From NCBI GenBank assembly GCA_016716905.1, contig JADJUS010000021.1, positions 1-40,025 of the forward strand: 40,025 nucleotides of DNA. Reading direction: 5' to 3'. The notes under the pieces are model-generated. The model ran no database searches. It had not been told where the DNA came from and saw only the letters and a list, made by a program, of their open reading frames with translations. This stretch comes from Acidobacteriota bacterium. Lineage in GTDB: Bacteria > Acidobacteriota > Vicinamibacteria > Vicinamibacterales > SCN-69-37. Of this stretch, positions 16,205-25,358 are shown in pieces. A program made the position numbers and the translations under genes. How positions within the stretch are numbered: the first letter of the stretch is position 1; each line of letters begins with the position of its first letter.

Positions 16205-16218
16205 GGCGAGGTGGAGGG

Positions 16219-16224
16219 ATTCTA
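16219..16224 (-). promoter_or_regulatory. -10 box TAGAAT for the histidine kinase
   Basis: On the minus strand TAGAAT is followed by 14 nt (CCCTCCACCTCGCC) and ATG at 16204. Transcription would give a very short leader without a clear Shine-Dalgarno site. Confidence 0.45.
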
Positions 16225-16289
16225 CTCCTCATTTTCGTCCCTTCCCGCTTGATACGTCCCCCAATTTGTGTTCGGATGGTGACGCACCA

Positions 16290-16865
16290 ATGCCCAATGA
16301 AGACGCCGCGCTTGCGCGCAAGGCCCGGATCCGCGAGGCCTCGTCATCGGTCTTCAACTACTGGTTCGGGTACGTGGCGAATCTCTCGCTGGTGGGGTGG
16401 CTTAGCAGCCGGGCCTTTGTGACTGGGCACCCCCGACTCGCCCTGGGCACCTTGGTCTTCTACGCAGCCGCGGGGGTCCTGCTGTGGACGCTCTCGGAAT
16501 ACGTCCTCCACCGGTATCTCTACCACGTGATGGAGTCACCGCTGAAAGTGGGCCACGACCTCCACCACGAGGAGCCACGGTCGTTGCTCGGCGTGCCGTG
16601 GTGGATGACCACCATTGCCGTGGTCGGCGTGTATTACGGCCTGAGCCTGATTGGCAACCCGTCGGTCATTGGTGTGGTGATGGCCTTTGCGTGGCTGGGC
16701 TACATCGGATACTGCGCCATGCACCACGCCTTTCACCATGCCACCTGGCGGGCGCGCTGGTTTGTCAGCGCCCGTCGTCATCACATGATTCATCATGCGC
16801 GTCACAACGTGAATTGGGGCGTGACCACCACGCTCTGGGATCGGGTCTTCGGCACGCGATCCTGA
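16290..16865 (+). CDS. Fatty acid hydroxylase / carotene hydroxylase-like membrane di-iron protein
   Basis: 191 residues with four membrane segments. It carries the eight-His pattern of the fatty acid hydroxylase superfamily: HRYLYH, HDLHH, HHAFHH and HHMIHH, followed by NWGVTTTLWDRVFGT. The His clusters bind a di-iron centre at the cytoplasmic face and O2-dependent hydroxylation or desaturation of a lipid is expected. The short length and the LHRYLYHVMESPL form resemble the FAH/beta-carotene hydroxylase branch rather than full sterol desaturases. ATG 16290 sits 85 bp from the divergent kinase start. The substrate is unknown: a fatty acid, hopanoid or carotenoid are all possible. Confidence 0.82.
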   Translation: MPNEDAALARKARIREASSSVFNYWFGYVANLSLVGWLSSRAFVTGHPRLALGTLVFYAAAGVLLWTLSEYVLHRYLYHVMESPLKVGHDLHHEEPRSLLGVPWWMTTIAVVGVYYGLSLIGNPSVIGVVMAFAWLGYIGYCAMHHAFHHATWRARWFVSARRHHMIHHARHNVNWGVTTTLWDRVFGTRS

Positions 16866-16892
16866 CGTTCCGCGGGTGCTGTGCCCGTGCGG

Positions 16893-16898
16893 TAGACT
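16893..16898 (+). promoter_or_regulatory. -10 box TAGACT, leaderless spacing
   Basis: TAGACT, seven nucleotides (CTCACCC), then GTG 16906. It supports GTG 16906 over the longer reading from 16876. Confidence 0.5.
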
Positions 16899-16905
16899 CT
16901 CACCC

Positions 16906-18595
16906 GTGAAACTCCCAGCCGCATGGTTGTTGTTTGCCCTTCTGGCCCAGGCGCCGGCGGTGTCGCTTGAGCGCCGCCTTCTTGAAATCGAGGATGCCCG
17001 CGCCGACGATGTGTCGGTGCTGCTGACGGCCCTCAAGAGTTCCGACCCAGCCATTCAGCGACTCGCGGTGCGCACCGCGGGCCGGCTCGAACGCCCCGCG
17101 CTGAAGGACGCCATCGTGCCGTTGTTGCGCGCCCCGGATGCGCTGGTGCGCGCCGAGGCAGCCAACGCGATGGGGCAGGTGCGCGCGGCGTTTGACTACG
17201 GCGCCTTGCTGCGCGACGAGCGATCCGGCGATGTGCGCGCGGTGATCTTCGACACGATTGGCCGGATCACGCCCGTGCCTGGTGAAAGTGAACGCCTGCT
17301 CGTGGGTGGATTGACTGATGCGAGCGCACCGGCGCGTGTGGGCGCTGCGCGGGGCCTGGAGTCGTACTTCAGGGTGAACGCACGGTCGCTCAAGCCCGCG
17401 CCCGAGACGGTTGTCGCCCTGCGACAGGCCATACGCGACAACACCCACGCGCACCTGCGGGAGCCGGTGATGCTCACGTTGAACGTTGCCGGCGACAAGG
17501 ATCCCGCGACGTTTGCGCTGGCACTCGCCGATCCCAATCCTCAGGTGCGTCGCCTGGCCGTGCTCGGCTCCAGGCAGTGGGTGGACGACCCGTCCCCGAT
17601 GGTGCGGTACGAGGCGATGCGCCTGGCCGGCACGTGCGACCGCGCTGTGCGCGCGCTCGGCGATTCGAGTGAGCTTGTGGTGCTCGCGGCCATCGATTTC
17701 GCGGGCAGGAGCGCGTGCCCTGCCGCCGCGATCGACCCGCTGGTCAAAGGCGGCAAGACATGGCGCATTCGCGCGCGTGCGCTGGTGTCTCTCGCGCGGC
17801 TCGCGCCCGAGTCAGCGCGCGTCTATCTGCCCGTGCTCGCGGCAGACCCGGTCTGGCAGGCCCGCACGTACGCCGCAAGCGCCGCGAAGTTGCTGAAAGA
17901 CACTGCCACTCTGGCGACGCTGGCAAAAGACCCGCAGCCGAACGTGATGGCGTCGGCCATCACCACCGGCGCCGACGCGGTGCGAGCGCTCGCAAGCGAT
18001 CACGCCGGCTTGCTTGACGCGGCAGCGCGCCTGCTGAAGGGCACACCGGAATTGCCGGCTGCCGTGCCGCAGATGCTGGCTACGCTCCAGCGCCTGACTC
18101 GCACGGGGCGGGCCACTGTGCGCGACCCGCGCGTCCAGTTGCTCGAGCGGCTCCGCGAGTCCGGTGATCCGTCGATCGTCGAACCCCTGCGCGGCCTGTT
18201 GGCCGACCGCGACCCGGTGGTGGCCACGCTCGCAGCCGACATCATTTCGAAGGCCACCGGAAGTGTTGTGGTGGCAACGACGAAATCGTACGTCGGGGAT
18301 CCGCTCCCATCTGAACAGACCCTGCGCGACCTGCGCGGGGCCACGGCGCGCGTGACGATGGCCGGATTGGGCACGTTTACCTTCGACCTGCTCACCGAGG
18401 AAGCACCGGTGACCGTCGCGGCGTTTGCGGCGCTCGTCGAGCGTGGCCAGTTTAATGGCCTGACCTTTCATCGGTTCGCGGCCAACTTCGTGATTCAGCA
18501 CCGTCTTTGCCCGTGTGACCGCAGGCATGGATGTGGTGGACCGTGTGCTCGAAGGCGACGTGATCACGTCGATCACGATTACGCGCCGGCGATAG
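16906..18595 (+). CDS. HEAT-repeat protein with a broken C-terminal cyclophilin domain
   Basis: The signal peptide (LPAAWLLFALLAQAPA) is followed by about 430 residues of HEAT-like helical repeats (for example SSDPAIQRLAVRTAGRL, APDALVRAEAANAMGQV, DPNPQVRRLAVLG). A cyclophilin domain begins near residue 485: TFTFDLLTEEAPVTVAAFAALVERGQFNGLTFHRFAANFVIQ. At 18512 the sequence jumps to the last cyclophilin strand, which in another frame reads TVFARVTAGMDVVDRVLEG then DVITSITITRRR and stops at 18595. The middle of the fold, including the usual GSQFFI region, is missing, so the isomerase cannot work as read. Either a real deletion or an assembly collapse. HEAT-cyclophilin fusions are known in this type of bacterium. 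Confidence 0.75.
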
Positions 18596-18607
18596 CCGCC
18601 CCCGCGA

Positions 18608-18613
18608 TACAAT
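18608..18613 (+). promoter_or_regulatory. -10 box TACAAT, leaderless spacing
   Basis: TACAAT, seven nucleotides (CGCGCCC), then ATG 18621. A textbook example of the motif seen across the window, in front of only a 24-codon reading frame. Confidence 0.5.
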
Positions 18614-18620
18614 CGCGCCC

Positions 18621-18695
18621 ATGTCCACCCGCAAAGTCCTGGAGACATTGGCCGAACTCATGCGGCTGATGTACCACGACCCGCCATCGGCTTGA
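18621..18695 (+). CDS. 24-residue ORF, possible 5' remnant of a lost gene
   Basis: Reads MSTRKVLETLAELMRLMYHDPPSA, stop at 18693-18695. It has a strong TACAAT box with the leaderless spacing, unlike a random ORF. The helical start looks like the N-terminus of a larger protein cut short. It lies just after the deleted cyclophilin gene, so the same event or assembly error may have removed the rest. No family recognised. Confidence 0.3.
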   Translation: MSTRKVLETLAELMRLMYHDPPSA

Positions 18696-18780
18696 CTGCC
18701 CGCTCCACGGTCCCTGGATGGTGACCGAGGTACGAGAACGAAGCCGAAACAGTTGACGGGGCGCGTGGCGCAAGATCGCA

Positions 18781-18786
18781 GACAAT
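18781..18786 (+). promoter_or_regulatory. -10 box GACAAT, leaderless spacing
   Basis: GACAAT, seven nucleotides (AGCGCTC), then ATG 18794 of the M28 peptidase gene. A TTGACG at 18753-18758 is 22 nt upstream, too far for a standard -35. Confidence 0.45.
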
Positions 18787-18793
18787 AGCGCTC

Positions 18794-20950
18794 ATGCAGC
18801 GTATCCCCCTCATTGTCCTGGTGTGCCTGGTCGTGGCCTCGCTTTCCGCCCAGGAGACCGCGAAGGCGCCCGTTGGTTTTTCACGATCGTCCGCCGACGC
18901 GCTGGCAACATACGAGCGCATCGTGCTGGACACCCCATCACCTGCAAATGCGAAAACGTGGCTTGAGGCGCTGACTGAAGTGCCGCACGTGGCCGGCACA
19001 CCCGCTGAGAAGAAGGTGGCCGACTACGTCCGCGATCGCATGGTCGAGTTCGGGCTTGCGGTCGAGATGGTGAAATACGACGTCTTTCTCAACCATCCCA
19101 AACTCGTGTCGTTGACGATGACGGCGCCCTCGCGGCAGGAGCTGTCGCTGATGGAAGACACGTATCCGCAGGACACCGCCGCCAGCTACCGGGGTCAGTT
19201 CCCCGCATTCCATGGGTACGGCGCCTCGGGTGTGGCAAGCGGGCAGGTGATCTACGTCAACTACGGCGCGCCAGGCGACCACGAGCGGCTCAAGGCGATG
19301 GGGCTCTCGGTGGAAGGGAAGATCGCGCTCGTGCGATATGGCGGCGCCTTCCGCGGCCTCAAGGTGAAGGAAGCCGAGGAGCGCGGGGCTGTCGGCGTCA
19401 TCATCTACTCCGATCCGGCCGACGACGGCTACATGCGCGGCGATGTGTATCCGGATGGACCCATGCGTCCGGCCTCGGCGATTCAGCGCGGTTCGGTGCA
19501 ATACCTGTCGATTCAGCCTGGCGACCCCTCCACTCCCGGCGGCGTGCCGTCCATCGACGGCGCTGCGCGCATCACACGCGACCAGATGAAGAACGTGCCG
19601 ACGATCCCGTCCCTGCCGATTTCGCATCGCGAGGCAGAGAAGCTGCTGCGGCAACTGGGCGGACCGCGGGTGCCCGACGGCTGGCAGGGCGGGTTGCCGT
19701 TTTCGTATCACGTGGGGCCAGGCGGAGCAGCGGTCGAGATGAAGGTGGAGATGGACGAGGGGTTGAAGCCCATCTACAACGTCATGGCCACCATTCCCGG
19801 CACCACCGATCAGGTCCTGGTCGTCGGCAACCATCGCGATGCGTGGACGCCTGGCGCGATTGATCCCAATTCGGGCACGGCCGCCATGCTCGAGGTGGCC
19901 CGGTCGTTCGGCGTGGCCTTGAGAGCCGGGTGGAAGCCGAAGCGCACGATCATTCTTGGATCCTGGGACGCGGAAGAATACGGGCTGGTGGGATCCACCG
20001 AATGGGTGGAAGCCAACGCCGCGATGTTGTCGCAGAAGGCGGTGGCGTACTTGAATCTCGACTCGGCCGTGTCGGGACCCGACTTCAGCGCCTCGGGCGT
20101 GCCCTCACTTCGTGATGTCATGCGCGAAGTGGCGCGGCTGGTGCCGGACCCGCGCAAGGGCGGCAGCGTCGGCGCCCTCTGGGAGGGCCGTGCCAAAGCG
20201 GCCTGGGCGCAGAGCGCGCCGGTCACCCTCGGCGGACCCGATCGCGAGTTTGACCAGCAACTCGGCCGGCTCGGATCAGGCTCCGACTACACCGCGTTCC
20301 TCGACTTCCTTGGTGTGCCCGCCACCGACATGGGCTTCAGCGGCAGCTCGGGCGTGTACCATTCGGTCTTTGACAACTTCCGCTGGATGTCGCTGTTTGG
20401 TGATCCGGACTTTGTCTACCACAAGGCCGCCGCCCAGTTGATGGGGTTGCTGACGATGCGAATCGCGTCGGCCGATGTGGCGCCGCTGCGCTTCTCGGGC
20501 TACGCGCGCGCGCTTCGCGAAGACCTGGACGAAATTCGGACCGACGTCACCAAACGTGCGCGCATCGCTGTGGGTGCTCCATTCCTCCCGGACTTCGCAT
20601 CGATCGTCACGGCACTGGCCGACCTGGAAAAAGCGGGCGTGGCCGCCGACGCCGCTGCGGATCGCGTGGCCGCGTCTGGAGATGCCGCTGCGGCCGCACG
20701 CATCAGCGACGCGCTGATCCAGGTGGAACGCGCGTTCCTGCATCCGCAGGGACTTCCGGGACGGCCGTGGTTTAAACACCAGCTGATCGGTCCCGGCCTG
20801 ACCACCGGCTACGCCCCTTGGCCGTACCCCGCCTTGCGCGAGGCTGTCGAGAAGAAGGACATGACCATGTTCGGCGCGGAGGCGAAGCGAGTAGTGGCCG
20901 CCATTGCCGCGGGCACAGCCAGGTTGAGGCAGGCTGCCGGCATTCGGTGA
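18794..20950 (+). CDS. M28 family peptidase, glutamate carboxypeptidase II-like, exported
   Basis: 718 residues with a signal peptide (RIPLIVLVCLVVASLSAQ). Domain order is that of GCPII/PSMA: protease half, PA domain (VIYVNYGAPGDHERLKAMGLSVEGKIALVRYGGAFRGLKVKEAEERGAVGVIIYSDP), then the M28 core. Two-zinc ligands are visible: His in VVGNHRDAW, bridging Asp in AIDPNSG, Glu pair in WDAEEYGLVG, Asp in LNLDSAVSG and His in GVYHSVFDN. A helical TFR-like dimerisation domain ends the protein. It should release C-terminal residues (often Glu) from peptides outside the cytoplasm. Full length and intact. It is convergent with the MHS transporter at 9 bp. Confidence 0.92.
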   Translation: MQRIPLIVLVCLVVASLSAQETAKAPVGFSRSSADALATYERIVLDTPSPANAKTWLEALTEVPHVAGTPAEKKVADYVRDRMVEFGLAVEMVKYDVFLNHPKLVSLTMTAPSRQELSLMEDTYPQDTAASYRGQFPAFHGYGASGVASGQVIYVNYGAPGDHERLKAMGLSVEGKIALVRYGGAFRGLKVKEAEERGAVGVIIYSDPADDGYMRGDVYPDGPMRPASAIQRGSVQYLSIQPGDPSTPGGVPSIDGAARITRDQMKNVPTIPSLPISHREAEKLLRQLGGPRVPDGWQGGLPFSYHVGPGGAAVEMKVEMDEGLKPIYNVMATIPGTTDQVLVVGNHRDAWTPGAIDPNSGTAAMLEVARSFGVALRAGWKPKRTIILGSWDAEEYGLVGSTEWVEANAAMLSQKAVAYLNLDSAVSGPDFSASGVPSLRDVMREVARLVPDPRKGGSVGALWEGRAKAAWAQSAPVTLGGPDREFDQQLGRLGSGSDYTAFLDFLGVPATDMGFSGSSGVYHSVFDNFRWMSLFGDPDFVYHKAAAQLMGLLTMRIASADVAPLRFSGYARALREDLDEIRTDVTKRARIAVGAPFLPDFASIVTALADLEKAGVAADAAADRVAASGDAAAAARISDALIQVERAFLHPQGLPGRPWFKHQLIGPGLTTGYAPWPYPALREAVEKKDMTMFGAEAKRVVAAIAAGTARLRQAAGIR

Positions 20951-20959
20951 AAGCGGAGC

Positions 20960-22418
20960 TCAGTCCACTTCGTCCCAGATTTTGTGCTGGTGAGTTTCCT
21001 TCAGAAGGAATGACCCGACGACGAACGTAATCGCCGCCACGCCGATGGGGTAGTAGAGTCCGGCGTAGATGTTGCCAGTGCGCGCGACGATCGAGAGCCC
21101 GATGAGCGGGAGCAGGCCGCCGAAGACGCCGTTGCCGATGTGGTACGGCAGCGAGAGCGCGGTGTAGCGAATGCGCGCCGGGAAGGCTTCCACCAGGTAC
21201 GCCGCGATCGGCCCGTAGACCATCGTGACCAGAACCAGCTGAATGAAGACCAGTCCGATGAGTTTCCATGTGGCCGGCGTTGACGCGAGTTCAGCCCAGG
21301 GTGCGGTAGGTCAGCACCTCGGGTGCCGGCGTCAGTGCGCCGTTGACCATCGACTGCGGCGTCAGGCTGACGGCGCCGGTCACGGCGTTGCGCTGCGAGA
21401 TGACGGTGACCACGTTCGAGCCGGCCGCCTGTTGCATCGACTGGTAGATGGGAATGTACGAGACGGCGGCGAGCAGGCACCCGGCCATCATCAGTCGCTT
21501 GCGGCCGAAGCGATCTGAAAGGCTGCCCATGACGATGAACAGCGGCATGCCCAACAGGAGCGCGGCAGCGACGATGTAATTGGCCGAGGTGGCATGCACT
21601 TTCAGGATGGCCTGCAGGTAGAACAGCGCGTAGAACTGGCCCGTGTACCAAATCACGCCCTGGCCTGCCGTGGCGCCGAACAGCGAAATCAGCACGCGTT
21701 TGAGGTTGACCCACTCGGTGAAGGCCTCTTTGAGTGGCCGCGCCGACGTCATGCCCGTGCTCTTGATGTGTTCGAAGATCGGCGACTCCTTCATGCGCAG
21801 GCGGATGTAGAGCGAGATGCCGACCAGGAAGATGGAAATCAGGAACGGGATGCGCCAGCCCCAGGCGCGGAAGGCCTCTGGGCCCAGCGCGTTTTGCACA
21901 ACGAGGATGACGACCCAGGAGAGAAACAGCCCGAGCGTGGCGGTGATCTGGATGAAGCTCGTGTAGAAGCCGCGTTTGCCGTCGGGCACATGCTCAGCGA
22001 CATAGACTGCGGCGCCGCCGTATTCGCCGCCGAGCGCCAGGCCCTGCAGGACGCGAATCACCAGAAGGGCGATGGGCGCCGCCATGCCGATGGTTTCGTA
22101 GGTGGGCAATACGCCCACGACCGCCGTCGCGCCACCCATGATGATCAGTGTCACAAGGAACGCGTACTTCCGGCCCACCCGGTCGCCGATGCGGCCGAAG
22201 ACCAGTGCGCCGAACGGGCGTACGACAAACCCGACCGCGAACGTCGAGAGGTACGCAATCAGCGCAAACGTGTCGTTGCCCTGCGGGTAAAAGAGCGGAG
22301 AGATGATGGCGGCGAGGCTGCCGAAGATATAGAAGTCGTACCACTCGATCATCGTGCCGACAGACGACGCGGCGATGACGTTCCAGAGACGCGGGTGGCG
22401 GTGGTGACGATGGGGCAC
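20960..22418 (-). CDS. MFS transporter, metabolite:H+ symporter (MHS) type, one frameshift
   Basis: GTG at complement 22416-22418 gives the N-terminus PHRHHRHPRLWNVIAASSVGTMIEWYDFYIFGSLA, the MHS signature (IEWYDFYIYG). Other marks are FGRIGDRVGRKYAFL, GLALGGEYGGAAVYVAEHVP and MGSLSDRFGRKRLMM. Near 21290 a lost base shifts the frame: LTYRTLG is followed in the other frame by AELASTPATWKLIGLVFIQLVLVTM, then VYGPIAAYLVEAFPARIRYTALSLPYHIGNGVFGG, ending HKIWDEVD at 20960. MHS carriers move organic acids, betaines or sugars with protons; the extra periplasmic loop (RNAVTGAVSLTPQSM) before the last helices is seen in MHS subgroups with large loops. About 486 residues when corrected. Confidence 0.82.
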
Positions 22419-22425
22419 GGGCGAG

Positions 22426-22431
22426 AGCGTA
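22426..22431 (-). promoter_or_regulatory. -10 box TACGCT, leaderless spacing
   Basis: On the minus strand TACGCT, seven nucleotides (CTCGCCC), then GTG at 22418. It supports the GTG start over the longer upstream frame, which is antisense to the DUF5916 gene. Confidence 0.45.
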
Positions 22432-22456
22432 CCCCAGATGGGGGCCGCCGACCTGA

Positions 22457-22462
22457 TACTAT
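22457..22462 (+). promoter_or_regulatory. -10 box TACTAT
   Basis: TACTAT followed by TCGCGCCAACACCC and GTG 22477. It is divergent from the box at 22426-22431, 25 nt apart, so the two promoters share one small control region. Confidence 0.5.
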
Positions 22463-22476
22463 TCGCGCCAACACCC

Positions 22477-24747
22477 GTGACCCGTCGCCGCTCCCTGGTA
22501 ACTCTCTGGCCGCTTGTCCTGGTGGCCGCCCTTGTGTTCGCGCCGCATGCCCTCGCGCAGGCTCCCGCAACCGCCCCGCAGGCTCCGGTCACAACGCCGG
22601 CCCGTCCGATCATTGCCGACATCACGAAGATCGACCCCGAAGTATTCGAGGCCATGGCCGCGAGGCTTCCGGCCGGCCGCGCGCCGCGGGTGGATGGGAA
22701 GCTGGACGACGCCGAGTGGCAACTGGCGCCGGTGCAGGGCCGGTTCATCCAGCGCGAACCGGCATTCGGGTTCGAATCCACTGAGCGCACGGAGTTCCGG
22801 ATCCTCTACGACGACAAGACGCTGTACTTCGGCATCTGGGCGTTTGACTCCGATCCCAAGGGCATCATCGCCAGCGAAATGAAGCGGGACGCCGGCCTGC
22901 GCAAGGGCGATCAAATCAAGATCACACTCGACACCTTTCACGACCATCGCAACGCGTTCTACTTCTCGACCAATCCCCTGGGCGCGCTCAAGGACGCTCA
23001 CTCGGTGGAGGAGGGCCGCACGATTAATTACGACTGGAACGCGGTGTGGGAGAACAGGACCACCATTGACGACCGCGGCTGGTATGTGGAGATCGCGATT
23101 CCGCTCAGCCAGTTACGGTTCAACGGCGGTCCCGGCGACACCGTGTGGGGACTGAACCTCTGCCGCATCATCATGCGGAAGAACGAAGAAACCTATTGGG
23201 TGCCGTTCCCGCGTGAGTGGCAGGCGATGGGGTTTGCCCGCATGTCCGGCGCCGGAGTCCTGAAGGGACTGCGCGATGTCACACCCAGGCGTCGCGTGGA
23301 GTTCGTGCCGTTTGTTTCTCCCCACATGGTCCGCGACTACGACGCGGGCACGCCGACACGCACGACGACCGACGTGGGGTTCGATTTCAAAATCGGTTTG
23401 TCGCAGAGCTTCAACGCCGACCTCACCTACAAGACGGATTTCGCGCATGTGGAGGCCGATCAGGAAGTGGTCAACCTGTCGCGCTTCAGTCTGTTCTTTC
23501 CCGAGAAGCGCCAGTTTTTCACTGAGGGCGCGGGCACCTTCGACTACAGCCAGAACGCAGGCGCCAACGCGGGCCCGGGCCTGCTGACGCTGTTTTACAG
23601 CCGCCGTGTGGGCCTGCAGGACGGGCGCGAGGTACCGATCCTGGCCGGGGGGCGCATCACCGGCCGGACCGGCCACACCACGATCGGGGCGATGAACGTG
23701 GAGACTGATGCCTCCGCAGGTGTGCCCCGCGCCAACTACTCAGTGCTGCGCGTGAAGCGCGATGTGTTCGCCAAGTCGTCGATCGGTGGCATCGTGTTGA
23801 ATCGTTCGGGTGGTGGGCGCCCGGGCAACCAGGCCGTGGGGCTCGACGGCGTATTCACCATCGGCGCCAGGCTCGACGTCATCGTGGCCGGCGCCAAGAC
23901 CTTCACGCCCGATGTACGAGGCAACGACTGGGCCGGCGCGGCCCGCATTCGCTGGACGCACGATGTGTTCGATGGCGGGTTGACCTACCTCGACGTTGGC
24001 GAGCGCTTCAACGCGGAGATGGGGTTCATCCCACGCACCGACATTCGCACGATCGGTGCGCAGGCCGCATGGACGCCTCGCCCGGATTGGCCAGGCGTGC
24101 GTCAACTGCGCTTCAACGTGAACTCCTCGTATGTGGAGAATCATGCCGGGCGCAGGGAATCGCAGGCCAGCGGATACGACGCCATCCTGACGGCACAGGA
24201 CAGCAGCACTGTGCGTGTGGGTTTTGAGACGCAGTACGACTTCCTGCCGTCTGACTGGTCCACCGCCGGGGGGCTGATTCCCAGCGCGGGATACACCTGG
24301 CGGACCTGGAGAGCGTCCTACGGCTCGAACCAGGCCCGGCGCGTGTACGGTTCTGTCAGCGCCGATACGGGCGGGTATTACAGCGGCGACAAACAGACAT
24401 GGCGCGCTGAGCTGAGTGTGGTGCCCAGGGACACGCTGCTGCTGGAGAACGTCTACACACGCAACCGCATCGTGTTGCCCGAGACTGGCCCGTTTGTCAC
24501 GAATGTGTTGAGCACGCGCGTCAGCTATTCGTTCTCGCCCGATCTCTTTGTGAAGACGTTTGTGCAGGTCAACGACGCCACGCGTACAGCCAGCCTGAAC
24601 GTGCTGTTCTGGTATATCTACCGCCCCGGCAGCGACTTCTACATCGTCTATAACCAGGGATTTGAGACTGACGTGGCGGGACCCAGGAATTTGCGGACGC
24701 GCGGACGGTCGCTTGCGGTCAAAGCCACATATTGGTTGTCGCGTTGA
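22477..24747 (+). CDS. CBM9-like / DUF5916 outer-membrane protein
   Basis: About 756 residues from GTG 22477. Signal peptide (LVTLWPLVLVAALVFAPHALAQ), then a CBM9-type sugar-binding-like domain: APRVDGKLDDAEWQLAP, TEFRILYDDKTLYFGIWAFDSDP, INYDWNAVWENRTTIDDRGWYVEIAIPLSQLRF. The larger C-terminal half is DUF5916, rich in alternating beta strands ending in WYIYRPGSDFYIVYNQGFE and LAVKATYWLSR, consistent with an outer-membrane barrel (LNLSRFSLFFPEKRQFFTEGAGTF is a family hallmark). Such proteins are abundant in Bacteroidota and Acidobacteriota and may bind or import polymers, but no reaction is known. Intact. It shares a promoter region with the MHS transporter. Confidence 0.85.
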   Translation: MTRRRSLVTLWPLVLVAALVFAPHALAQAPATAPQAPVTTPARPIIADITKIDPEVFEAMAARLPAGRAPRVDGKLDDAEWQLAPVQGRFIQREPAFGFESTERTEFRILYDDKTLYFGIWAFDSDPKGIIASEMKRDAGLRKGDQIKITLDTFHDHRNAFYFSTNPLGALKDAHSVEEGRTINYDWNAVWENRTTIDDRGWYVEIAIPLSQLRFNGGPGDTVWGLNLCRIIMRKNEETYWVPFPREWQAMGFARMSGAGVLKGLRDVTPRRRVEFVPFVSPHMVRDYDAGTPTRTTTDVGFDFKIGLSQSFNADLTYKTDFAHVEADQEVVNLSRFSLFFPEKRQFFTEGAGTFDYSQNAGANAGPGLLTLFYSRRVGLQDGREVPILAGGRITGRTGHTTIGAMNVETDASAGVPRANYSVLRVKRDVFAKSSIGGIVLNRSGGGRPGNQAVGLDGVFTIGARLDVIVAGAKTFTPDVRGNDWAGAARIRWTHDVFDGGLTYLDVGERFNAEMGFIPRTDIRTIGAQAAWTPRPDWPGVRQLRFNVNSSYVENHAGRRESQASGYDAILTAQDSSTVRVGFETQYDFLPSDWSTAGGLIPSAGYTWRTWRASYGSNQARRVYGSVSADTGGYYSGDKQTWRAELSVVPRDTLLLENVYTRNRIVLPETGPFVTNVLSTRVSYSFSPDLFVKTFVQVNDATRTASLNVLFWYIYRPGSDFYIVYNQGFETDVAGPRNLRTRGRSLAVKATYWLSR

Positions 24748-24803
24748 AGCGGTTTTAACCTGGCCGGGGGCGGACCGGTCGAAGACATCAGGGAGACTTA
24801 CTT

Positions 24804-25220
24804 ATGTTGCGACGAGGATTGATTCTTGCGGTGTTGGCGGTGGTGGCGGTGATGGCGAGTTCAGCGTGCGCGGTGGCGGCGCAGCCTGGCCAGGGCAATT
24901 GGGTATCCCTGGGCCAGCGAAACGTGACCGACCGCGTGGACCACGACACGGTGGTGGTGACCGGGTCACGGGGCACGTTCACGGCGGTCAAGTTCACAGT
25001 GCAGCGCCGGGCCGTGGACTTTCATCGCGTGGTGATTCACTTTGCCAACGGCGCAGACCAGAACGTCGAACTGCGCAACACCATTCGCGCCGGTGGCGAA
25101 TCACGCGTGATCGACATTGACGGCGCCGATCGGGTGATCCGGTCGATCGACTTCTGGTACGACACGGCCTCGATCGGCCGCGGCCAGCGGGCGACCGTCC
25201 GCGTCCTCGGGCGGCACTAG
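24804..25220 (+). CDS. Small exported beta-rich protein (DUF2541-like)
   Basis: 138 residues; AGGGAG lies upstream of ATG 24804. Signal peptide (LILAVLAVVAVMASSACAVAA), then GNWVSLGQRNVTDRVDHDTVVVTGSRGTFTAVKFTVQRRAVDFHRVVIHFANGADQNVELRNTIRAGGESRVIDIDGADRVIRSIDFWYDTASIGRGQRATVRVLGRH. The WVxLGxRxVTDRxDxDT start and FWYD motif recall DUF2541-like periplasmic proteins of unknown role. It follows the DUF5916 gene by 56 bp on the same strand and may be cotranscribed. The name is from memory of the motif and should be checked by profile search. Confidence 0.65.
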   Translation: MLRRGLILAVLAVVAVMASSACAVAAQPGQGNWVSLGQRNVTDRVDHDTVVVTGSRGTFTAVKFTVQRRAVDFHRVVIHFANGADQNVELRNTIRAGGESRVIDIDGADRVIRSIDFWYDTASIGRGQRATVRVLGRH

Positions 25221-25226
25221 GGGACA

Positions 25227-25307
25227 CTCGGGCTTGAGGAACAGCCCGAGCTACGTGCTGGCTTGAAATTGTCCGGTGCGTAGCTCGGCCTGGTTCTCAA
25301 GGCCGAG
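25227..25307. repeat. Inverted pair of REP-like palindromes (BIME-like)
   Basis: Copy 25227-25254 has stem CTCGGGCT/AGCCCGAG then CTAC; copy 25280-25307 is GTAGCTCGGCCT, loop GGTTCTCA, AGGCCGAG. The first copy differs from the family by paired stem changes, keeping the hairpin. Same layout as 8494-8608. Confidence 0.82.
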
Positions 25308-25330
25308 GCCCTGGGGTGGGCGCAGAGCGC

Positions 25331-25336
25331 TACAAT
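25331..25336 (+). promoter_or_regulatory. -10 box TACAAT
   Basis: TACAAT followed by AGCGCCCACC, then AGGAG (25349-25353) and ATG 25359. Same discriminator pattern as the leaderless genes, but with a Shine-Dalgarno site. Confidence 0.5.
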
Positions 25337-25358
25337 AGCGCCCACCTCAGGAGTCCCC

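Noticed and set aside
18753..18758. TTGACG as a -35 box for the M28 gene
   Set aside because: It is 22 nt from the GACAAT box, longer than usable sigma-70 spacing.
21594..22784. 396-residue plus-strand ORF
   Set aside because: It is antisense to the MHS transporter and overlaps the DUF5916 gene; composition is Arg/Glu/Ala-rich shadow sequence.
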